From assembly GCA_020634115.1 (NCBI GenBank), contig JACKCH010000027.1, positions 1-37,046 on the forward strand: a stretch of DNA of 37,046 nt, written 5' to 3'. The position numbers were made by a program, and so were the translations under genes. Source of the DNA: Anaerolineaceae bacterium (GTDB lineage: Bacteria; Chloroflexota; Anaerolineae; Aggregatilineales; Phototrophicaceae). The notes under the pieces were generated by a model. It was not told the origin of the DNA. It did no database searches and saw nothing but the letters and a program-made list of their open reading frames with translations. Below are positions 31,148 to 37,046 of the stretch, piece after piece. Each line of letters opens with the position of its first letter. The stretch's first letter is position 1.

Positions 31148-31600
31148 ATGTTTCCGATTTTCACCCCACCATCATCCGATGATGATTTTGACGCCAAACG
31201 CCGCACCAAAATAATGCTGGCACTGGGACTTGGCGTGCTGGCACTGGGCGGGTTTGTGCTCATGTTTCTGATGGAAAGCGGCGCACTGTTTACCCCGGTA
31301 CTGTTCATAATCATCGGTGTGATCGTGCTGCTGGCGATTCTCGCCCCGATGATTGCCCTCGCTCAACAAAACCAGCGCAAGCAGACCGCCGAGGCAACCA
31401 AAGCCAAGCGCGGGCTGGATGGCACGGATATGTATTCGCTGATTGACCGTATGGTAGACGACCTGGACGAAGACGAAGCGGCCTACCTTCGCCGCCGCCT
31501 GGATGATCGTGAACGCGGCCTGAAGCGGGACGCGACCAAAGACGCCCTGGCAGACTTGCTTGACGAACGCGACGACTCCGCTCGTGAGGGCTGGCGTTAG
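31148..31600 (+). CDS. Two-helix membrane protein with conserved acidic tail motif, paralogue 1
   Basis: A 150-aa membrane protein with no function that I recognise. It begins MFPIFTPPSSDDD, has helices at about 21-42 and 49-70 joined by a very short loop (MESGALFTP), and a cytoplasmic tail. The tail carries AKRGLDG (86-92), DMYSLIDRMVDD (94-105), DEDEAAYLRRRLDD (107-120) and a second charged helix RDATKDALADLLDERDD. Nearly the same tail occurs in the two genes that follow, 17 and 14 bases apart. The DRMVD..D..EA.YLRRRL pattern predicts amphipathic helices, perhaps for oligomerisation or docking. ATG 31148 has AGGAGGGG upstream; an in-frame TTG-type start eleven codons earlier has no ribosome site. 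Confidence 0.78.
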   Translation: MFPIFTPPSSDDDFDAKRRTKIMLALGLGVLALGGFVLMFLMESGALFTPVLFIIIGVIVLLAILAPMIALAQQNQRKQTAEATKAKRGLDGTDMYSLIDRMVDDLDEDEAAYLRRRLDDRERGLKRDATKDALADLLDERDDSAREGWR

Positions 31601-31617
31601 TTGATAGGAGAAAAATT

Positions 31618-32028
31618 ATGTTTCCACCATCAAATCAAACCCCGGATGCGAGACAGAAGATGCTGGCCTGGGTGATTATCGCTATCGGCCTGGCTGTATT
31701 GGTTGCGTTCGGGGTGTTTTATGCGACCGTGCGCGGTGGGCTGACCGCACCGATGGTGATTACCATTGCTATCGCCCTCATCGCCGCCATAACCACCCCA
31801 ATGATTGCCATTTATGCCAACCGGCAGCGGCAGGGGGCGACAGCCACCAAAGCCAAACGCGGATTAGACGGCCTGGATATGTATTCGGTAATGGATCGTA
31901 TGGTAGATGACCTGGACGACGACGAAGCGGCCTACCTGCGTCAACGCCTGGACGACCATCAACTCGGGTTGAATCCGGCTGATTTGTTCGATGGAGAGGA
32001 TGATACCTCACACGAGGGTCGGCGTTAG
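31618..32028 (+). CDS. Two-helix membrane protein with conserved acidic tail motif, paralogue 2
   Basis: A 136-aa paralogue of the preceding protein. MFPPSNQTPD is followed by helices at about 15-37 and 44-66 and the tail AKRGLDG (79-85), DMYSVMDRMVDD (87-98), DDDEAAYLRQRLDD (100-113). It lacks the RDATKDAL helix and ends with an acidic DLFDGEDDTSHEGRR. The nucleotide sequences of the motif regions are also alike, so the duplication is fairly recent. It starts 17 bases after paralogue 1 with GGAG upstream, so it is in the same operon. Confidence 0.78.
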   Translation: MFPPSNQTPDARQKMLAWVIIAIGLAVLVAFGVFYATVRGGLTAPMVITIAIALIAAITTPMIAIYANRQRQGATATKAKRGLDGLDMYSVMDRMVDDLDDDEAAYLRQRLDDHQLGLNPADLFDGEDDTSHEGRR

Positions 32029-32042
32029 TTTGAGGAGGGAAT

Positions 32043-32495
32043 ATGTTCCCGTTATTTACCACACCTCCATCCGGGGAGGAGTCCGGTAGAAGGACAGACA
32101 TCCTGGCAGCGCTGACTATCGGTCTTGCTATTTCTATGGGCATGGCCGTGCTGTTTCTAGGGGATCAGGGCAATGGGATAGAACAGTATGTACCCTTCTT
32201 CTTCATCTTTATCATGCCAGGGATTCTCGCGGCTAAACGACGGCGGCAAAGCCAGGCGCAAAGTATGGCCGAGATGGGCAAAGCCAAGCGCGGATTAGAT
32301 GGGCTGGATATGTACGCCCTGATTGACCGTATGGTGGATGAAATTGACGACGATGAGGCGGTTTACTTGCGTCGCCGCCTGGAAGCACACCAACGCCGGT
32401 TAGAGCGCGAGGCTACTAAAGAATCGCTGGTCGAACTGCTCGACGAGCGCGACGCCGAACGCTACACAGACAACGGGATACGATCTCTATTCTAA
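32043..32495 (+). CDS. Two-helix membrane protein with conserved acidic tail motif, paralogue 3
   Basis: A 150-aa paralogue and the last gene of the operon. MFPLFTTPPSGEES is followed by hydrophobic segments at about 20-40 and 48-64, the basic stop-transfer KRRRQSQAQ, and the tail AKRGLDG (81-87), DMYALIDRMVDE (89-100), DDDEAVYLRRRLE (102-114) and REATKESLVELLDERD. It therefore keeps both tail helices, as paralogue 1 does. The membrane part has diverged most. The strong ribosome site GAGGAGGG precedes ATG 32043. Its stop is 53 bp from the stop of the converging GAF-domain gene; no clear terminator lies between them. Confidence 0.78.
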   Translation: MFPLFTTPPSGEESGRRTDILAALTIGLAISMGMAVLFLGDQGNGIEQYVPFFFIFIMPGILAAKRRRQSQAQSMAEMGKAKRGLDGLDMYALIDRMVDEIDDDEAVYLRRRLEAHQRRLEREATKESLVELLDERDAERYTDNGIRSLF

Positions 32496-32548
32496 GGTAT
32501 TATATATCCATAAAAATGTCGGTTAGATTTGAAGCATTTACTTGCTAT

Positions 32549-35365
32549 TTATCGTAATCCATTTATACCCAATAAAGTAAGAACTGCACCTGCAATAACA
32601 CCCACTAAGAAGGCAAGTATTCGTACTTGCACACTTAGTTGTTGATCTCCAAAAATCACTGGCGCGATTTGAGTAACACCTACCAAGAGAAAAATCCCCA
32701 AAACAAATAGGATAATTGAACCAATTCTCACAACCCAATTTGGCCTCACTAGATGTATCAAGGCGAGCAAATTTGCTGACAATTCAGCAAATCTTTGTAA
32801 ATCTTTTTCGGATGATTTATAAGTTCGACCCGTTTGATCGTTTAAGATTAAAATGCCTATTTTTTCCCCTGTAAGAGGCGCTTCTAGTCTAATAGAATAT
32901 ATTGAGTGTAGTTTGCCAGTTTTAGCATCCTCCTCTATCTGATGATTTAACGGTAGCTCATTGTAATCTTTATGGACAGTTTTTTGAGAATATTTTATGT
33001 GATCTTTGTCCTTTGCAACAAAGTGATGTCCCGCCAACCCTTGACCATATTTCACAATCTTTCCAATAGGCATATGATGAATAGGCTTACCATCATCATC
33101 TTTCGAATCAATTGTGCTTGCGTACAATGATAATCTTCTTCTATAAGTATCATTAGCATAAAATATAACACCTTTAACTTTAAATTGGTTTTTGACAAAG
33201 TCGACAATTTCCTGTGCAATAGTGCGTGGATCAGATCTAGGTTGACCAATTTTCTCACTGATTTCCAGTAACTTTCGCTCCATTTCGTTTCGTAGTCCAA
33301 TGGCCGCACGGTTAGCATATAATTGTAATTCTTTTAGTTCAGTTTCGGTAAACTGTTGCATTTTCTTAAAATGCAACCACATCGCACCCATAACCTGCTC
33401 ATTCAGACACATAGGCAGGCAAACAAGCGCATTATGTCCCGCTTTTGTTGTGTCAGGATTAATTACAATACCGTAATAATTATCAATATCATGTTCAGAA
33501 ACATCTGGAATTATAATTCTAGATCCAATTTTATTACAAGAATTATCAACTGAAGCAACTTCAAATAGTTTCCTGGTATGACCGTCACTGCGAGCCTCTC
33601 TTGTTTCGTCGGTCACATTCGCACTCTTAGAAAAGGATCGTAGTACAGGCCTACCATCTATATTTGTAAAAATCTTCACTCCGCCATCTGCCCCAGCAAC
33701 ATTTTCTGTCTCATTCGCTAAACGATCAATAACATCAACTTCACCATCTTGCGTGATAGCGCTCATTGCCGTATTACTCGCTTCAAATAGACGATGAATA
33801 CGTTGTTTAGCATTGTTGGTTTTTATTGCGATTGCGGCAAATCCAGCAAATTCCTCCAGGGCATCAATTTGAGCCTCGGTAAAGCCACTGGGGTTCTCAT
33901 GTTCGATGTTTATCACTCCGAGTACACGCGGACGACCACTTACAGTTTTTTCTATATAATCTAAGATTGGAATCGCAATATTTGAACCTGTCTTCACGCC
34001 GTGCCCATCAGGGTCGAATCGCATATATGCACGTTGTGCAGTCAGATCATATGAAGACAAAGCAGCCTCCTCATTTTGATTGCTCGCTCGGTATTTTCCG
34101 TGGCAGTCATCCAGAAGAACTGTTTTACCACGCAAATACGCAAGCACTGTAATTCCTTGCCCGTCTTCTATTTCTTTCTCTGAGTTTGCAATCGGAAAAT
34201 CCACCCTCTCACGTAATGGGTATAGTATAGATGTAGGAGCGGCGCTTTTGAATTCAAGATGCGTCTCTTCTTTATTGGGAAGCACGACGTAGCTGAACAA
34301 GCCATCAACCAGTTTGCACGCTTCATGAGCAATCGTCTCAAGAATACTTTCTTGCTCTGTCTGTTCAGCGATTGCACTAAGAGCTATCTTTAAGAGCGAA
34401 TTAATTTCCGTACGTTGAGCAGACAATATTGTAAGCGCCGCTTGATTAGCAAACTGGCGGATTGTAATTTCGCTAATATCAGCATACGAAAAATAATTGT
34501 CGCCTAAAGCATCCAGTGTAATAACTCCAACAATGTTGTCCAAATATCGGAGGGGCAATACAATCCAAGAGTTAATCTGTGGTGTCCTATCTTTCTCCCA
34601 TCCATATTTCTCCAGATCTAGATCTTCCCGTGCGTTTGGAAAGACTCGTCGTTTTAATTCTCTGGTTAATACTGCCTCAATAACCCGATCATCCTTCACA
34701 GGCCTTAACAGCCACCAATTAATATTCTCCTTGCCATAGGATTGATGTAGTAAAGTACGAACAGATCTGCGTATCTTAGTTTCCCGATCAAAAATATAAC
34801 CTCTTTCGCTGATCAATGAGACGGTAGCCTGATCATATTCCACCAGCTTGCCAAGTTGCTCTAAAATTGCTTTGGCTGCTATCCCTAAATTATCAGCTTT
34901 TTTGTTAAGTTCAGCACTACTTTCATATCGTCTTTTTCGCCGTTCGATTCGATCACTCGCTGCCCGAATATATCCTTTGAGGACAGAATGTTGATATGGA
35001 TGTTCAAAGTAAGCATAGTAACCGCTGTTCAAAGCATCTACAGGTTCATGTAAGATGTTGGAAACACGTGCGGAGCCTTCAAGATTTAGTAAAATAAGTT
35101 CCACATAAGGGTCTCGACTCTTTGCATCATTGACCACTTTCCGCCATAGATCATCATCTTCATTATGCTGAACTACCAAAAGAACGGTATTGTACTTGTC
35201 ATGATCTGTAAGAAAATCAACGTTTTCGCGTTCAATTTTTTCAATGTTAAATTTTGTCGGGTCTCCAAATTGTAAACCCTGCACAATGCCACCAATTTTA
35301 TCTGCCACGCGAGACGAATACAGCACAAAAAATCGATCTTGAGTTTTTTTCGATGTTAAAGACAT
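32549..35365 (-). CDS. Large multi-GAF sensor protein with C-terminal membrane anchor
   Basis: A protein of about 938 aa. The N-terminal 140 residues look like a degenerate receiver-type alpha/beta domain (TVLLVVQHNEDDDLWRKVV, YVELILLNL, YYAYFEHPYQHSVLKGYI) with no phospho-acceptor Asp at the expected strand end. A helical linker leads to four GAF-like segments at about 160-317 (IVLPLRYLDNIVGVITLDAL), 330-516 (NIAIPILDYIEK..GVINIEHEN), 527-695 (LVCLPMCLNEQVMGAMWLHF) and 710-872 (SIRLEAPLTGEKIGILILND). Two membrane helices follow at about 879-898 and 915-935, with a very short end. There is no kinase, cyclase, EAL or HTH output domain, so it probably relays a signal by protein contact. It is much more AT-rich than its neighbours, which suggests transfer. 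The start is one of two adjacent ATG codons (35368 or 35365). Confidence 0.85.
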   Translation of the reverse strand: MSLTSKKTQDRFFVLYSSRVADKIGGIVQGLQFGDPTKFNIEKIERENVDFLTDHDKYNTVLLVVQHNEDDDLWRKVVNDAKSRDPYVELILLNLEGSARVSNILHEPVDALNSGYYAYFEHPYQHSVLKGYIRAASDRIERRKRRYESSAELNKKADNLGIAAKAILEQLGKLVEYDQATVSLISERGYIFDRETKIRRSVRTLLHQSYGKENINWWLLRPVKDDRVIEAVLTRELKRRVFPNAREDLDLEKYGWEKDRTPQINSWIVLPLRYLDNIVGVITLDALGDNYFSYADISEITIRQFANQAALTILSAQRTEINSLLKIALSAIAEQTEQESILETIAHEACKLVDGLFSYVVLPNKEETHLEFKSAAPTSILYPLRERVDFPIANSEKEIEDGQGITVLAYLRGKTVLLDDCHGKYRASNQNEEAALSSYDLTAQRAYMRFDPDGHGVKTGSNIAIPILDYIEKTVSGRPRVLGVINIEHENPSGFTEAQIDALEEFAGFAAIAIKTNNAKQRIHRLFEASNTAMSAITQDGEVDVIDRLANETENVAGADGGVKIFTNIDGRPVLRSFSKSANVTDETREARSDGHTRKLFEVASVDNSCNKIGSRIIIPDVSEHDIDNYYGIVINPDTTKAGHNALVCLPMCLNEQVMGAMWLHFKKMQQFTETELKELQLYANRAAIGLRNEMERKLLEISEKIGQPRSDPRTIAQEIVDFVKNQFKVKGVIFYANDTYRRRLSLYASTIDSKDDDGKPIHHMPIGKIVKYGQGLAGHHFVAKDKDHIKYSQKTVHKDYNELPLNHQIEEDAKTGKLHSIYSIRLEAPLTGEKIGILILNDQTGRTYKSSEKDLQRFAELSANLLALIHLVRPNWVVRIGSIILFVLGIFLLVGVTQIAPVIFGDQQLSVQVRILAFLVGVIAGAVLTLLGINGLR

Positions 35366-35368
35366 CAT

Positions 35369-35712
35369 CAGGAGTCCTTAGCTACCTACAGCTGGTATAA
35401 AGGAAATATAGAATCGATTTCACAGACTTTCACAGTTTAATAGACACTAACAAGAACTACAAGTCTTCAGCTTATATTTTCTCCAGTTCTTTAAACTCCA
35501 AAATATACCTGAACCTGTTTTTCAGGTGGCTATGCGCGATAATGATCTGAATTTTTGAGGAATTTTACCGTCCAGAGTGTAGGATAAAAGAGGCTATCGT
35601 CAGTTTGTCGTTATAATGGAATAGAAATATTGCTTTAATCAGTGCTTTGCGCGTGTTCCAATCCGGCTCGATGGCATAATGAGTCCCGGTGTAATTGAGA
35701 GGGTGGTGTTTC
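35369..35712. other. 344-bp AT-rich divergent intergenic region
   Basis: No gene is seen. It contains a 7-bp hairpin ACCTGAA/TTCAGGT (35507-35513 with 35521-35527) and two -10-like sequences facing the uppS gene (TATAAT 35612-35617, CATAAT 35675-35680), neither with a proper -35. The left half shares the low GC of the GAF gene, and GC rises toward uppS, so the compositional boundary of the AT-rich island lies near 35620. Confidence 0.5.
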
Positions 35713-36468
35713 ATGATTCCCGTAGCGAAGACCGAAAATAACGATGTGCTATCGCTGCCTGAGCGAATGCCCCGGCATATTGCGATTATCATGGACGGCA
35801 ACGGACGCTGGGCAAAGTCACACGGCCTGCCCCGTACCGAAGGCCACCGGCAAGGCACGGAGAATCTGCGCCGTATCCTCAAATCCTGCGTAGAGTTTGG
35901 CGTTGAAATCCTGACGATTTACGCCTTTTCCACTGAAAACTGGAACCGCCCGCCGCTGGAAGTGCGGATGTTGATGCGGATTCTTGAGATGGTGATTGAC
36001 CGGGAATTAAAAGAACTGAACGAAAACGGGGTGCAGATCCGCCATATTGGGGAGATGCAGGGCATCGCCCCGGTACTGCAAAAGAAAATTCAATACGCCT
36101 GTGATTACACCAAAAACAACACCCGCTTAATTTTGAATGTGGCCTTTAACTATGGTGGGCGCGATGAAATTGTTCATGCGGTGCGCCACATCATACAGGA
36201 CGGTATCCCGGCCGACCAGGTGACGGAAGAACTCATCAGCAGCTACCTGTATACCGGCGACTTGCCCGACCCTGACCTGATTATCCGCACCAGTGGCGAA
36301 CTACGGGTGAGTAATTTCCTCATCTGGCAGGGCGCATACTCCGAATACTACGCCACGTCCGCCTACTGGCCGGATTTCGACAAAGAGGAACTCCGCAAGG
36401 CGCTGGTCGAGTATGGCAACCGCAAACGGCGCTTCGGCAAGACCGACGAACAGCTTGAAGACGAATAA
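35713..36468 (+). CDS. uppS: Isoprenyl (undecaprenyl) diphosphate synthase, cis-prenyltransferase
   Basis: A 251-aa cytoplasmic or membrane-associated cis-prenyltransferase that adds isopentenyl units to farnesyl diphosphate to give the undecaprenyl carrier for cell-wall and surface polymers. All signature regions are present: HIAIIMDGNGRWAK (Asp28 binds Mg and diphosphate), GHRQGTENLRRIL, YAFSTENWNRP, LNVAFNYGGRDEI, and the C-terminal LPDPDLIIRTSGELRVSNFLIWQ with YWPDF. Length is normal for UppS. I chose ATG 35713 (GAGAGGGTGG upstream) over a TTG six codons earlier. It is followed after 413 bp by an alanine dehydrogenase-like gene. Confidence 0.96.
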   Translation: MIPVAKTENNDVLSLPERMPRHIAIIMDGNGRWAKSHGLPRTEGHRQGTENLRRILKSCVEFGVEILTIYAFSTENWNRPPLEVRMLMRILEMVIDRELKELNENGVQIRHIGEMQGIAPVLQKKIQYACDYTKNNTRLILNVAFNYGGRDEIVHAVRHIIQDGIPADQVTEELISSYLYTGDLPDPDLIIRTSGELRVSNFLIWQGAYSEYYATSAYWPDFDKEELRKALVEYGNRKRRFGKTDEQLEDE

Positions 36469-36881
36469 GGGATTACTGCCCGGCACTCCCGCACCCAGTA
36501 ACCATCTGATTCAGCCTGCCCCCTAAACCTCTATGGATACGCTGGATATAGCCCTCCTGGGAATCACACCGTACAATCAGCACTTGATTGAATTCGCGTA
36601 CACTGGCCTCCTCTATAGATTCAGGATGGGCGGGACGTATATCGAAAATAGAGATAGATGTGCCTGTTTGCAGGTGAACAAATACACAGGATTCGTGTCC
36701 GAAAACGTTGGATAATAGTAGGGATGAGTGGATAGACAGGCTCTTGTTTCGTTGGCACCCGGCCGTTATCCGTCCAGGGTTGCCCCCTGAAACATCCAGG
36801 ATAACCACCGCACTGGAAAAATACGTCGGATTGCATAAACCCTGAAAAATATGATTAGTTTGTTCGCGGGAAGGAATAAAA
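36469..36881. other. 413-bp gap without a convincing gene
   Basis: Between uppS and the next gene. A minus-strand open frame covers 36473-36970, but it overlaps the start of the well-supported downstream gene and has low-complexity composition for these genomes with no recognisable motif, so I do not call it. No terminator hairpin with a T run follows uppS. A decayed gene is possible. Confidence 0.4.
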
Positions 36882-37046
36882 ATGTCATTAGTCATCGGCG
36901 TCCCCAAAGAACATCGGTATTTTGAATATCGCGTAGGTTTAACCCCGCTCGGTGTGTCTATTCTGAGCAAGCGCGGCTACCAGTGTTATGTCGAAACCGG
37001 TGCGGGTGTCGGCAGTGGTTTCCCCGATGCGGAATATGAACACGCT
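36882..37046 (+). CDS. Alanine dehydrogenase-like protein, N-terminal part (cut by window edge)
   Basis: Only 55 codons are present. The translation opens MSLVIGVPKEHRYFEYRVGL, continues TPLGVSILSKRGYQCYVETG, then AGVGSGFPDAEYEHA. This matches the start of the alanine dehydrogenase / NAD(P) transhydrogenase alpha-subunit family (GVPKE...RV.LTP....L...G..V.VE.GAG.GSGF.D..Y), including the pyruvate-contacting Arg17. The GSGF.D..Y end favours alanine dehydrogenase (NAD-dependent alanine to pyruvate and ammonia). FEY in place of the common NEN before RV is a subgroup trait. ATG 36882 follows AAGGA by six bases. Confidence 0.82.
   Translation, partial: MSLVIGVPKEHRYFEYRVGLTPLGVSILSKRGYQCYVETGAGVGSGFPDAEYEHA

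Noticed and set aside
35507..35527. Terminator hairpin upstream of uppS
   Set aside because: A 7-bp stem exists, but no T run follows on the plus strand and no gene ends there; on the minus strand it lies upstream of the GAF gene.

Overview
The window looks like a piece of a bacterial chromosome with fairly high GC content. It is most easily read as Chloroflexota (Anaerolineae-like). The reasons are several secreted proteins built from SH3b modules, Thr/Pro-rich linkers and WD40/TolB-like propellers, a branched-chain-amino-acid-type (liv) ABC transporter cluster carrying CoA ligases, and intergenic spaces full of short palindromes. No rRNA, tRNA or CRISPR array is visible, so the phylum is an inference.

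Layout. 1-6016: the start of a threonine aldolase gene running off the left edge (minus), two secreted SH3b proteins (minus), an unknown 183-aa protein (minus), then a small plus-strand pair of a membrane protein and a dimeric alpha/beta-barrel protein. 6162-17568: one long minus-strand cluster. In transcription order it holds LivG ATPase, AMP-forming acyl-CoA synthetase (4-nt overlap), a four-helix-bundle (S23/IVP family) gene between repeat arrays, LivH permease, alpha/beta hydrolase, LivM permease, the substrate-binding protein with its own promoter, LivF ATPase, a SnoaL/NTF2-like protein and a PaaK-like ligase homologue whose P-loop motif is degenerate. It reads as an uptake-and-CoA-activation module for a carboxylic acid or amino-acid-like substrate. 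17740-23742: a Tat-exported DUF362 protein and a secreted seven-repeat FG-GAP propeller fused to a monohaem cytochrome c (plus), converging on an OmpR-type response regulator and histidine kinase (minus).

23956-30960 (minus): a secreted propeller protein whose leader is interrupted by a palindromic repeat, an unknown 205-aa protein, a repeat-rich 470-bp gap with a LexA-box-like sequence, a GNAT acetyltransferase translated just after a Ser/Thr protein kinase, and a secreted PsbP-like/SH3b/laminin-G-like protein. 31148-32495 (plus): an operon of three tandem paralogues of a small two-helix membrane protein with a strikingly conserved cytoplasmic acidic motif. 32549-35368 (minus): a 939-aa protein with four GAF-like domains and two C-terminal membrane helices, clearly more AT-rich than its surroundings. 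35713-37046 (plus): isoprenyl transferase UppS and the start of an alanine dehydrogenase-like gene.

Two families of short repeats run through the intergenic spaces. One consists of hairpins bounded by GTAGGG and CCCTAC with variable palindromic cores. The other consists of arrays of a 7-nt unit, ACTGANN, that lie in opposite orientations on the two sides of certain genes and even supply their stop codons. The most original items are the tandem paralogue operon, the heptamer-flanked gene cassettes, and the repeat that has become protein-coding.
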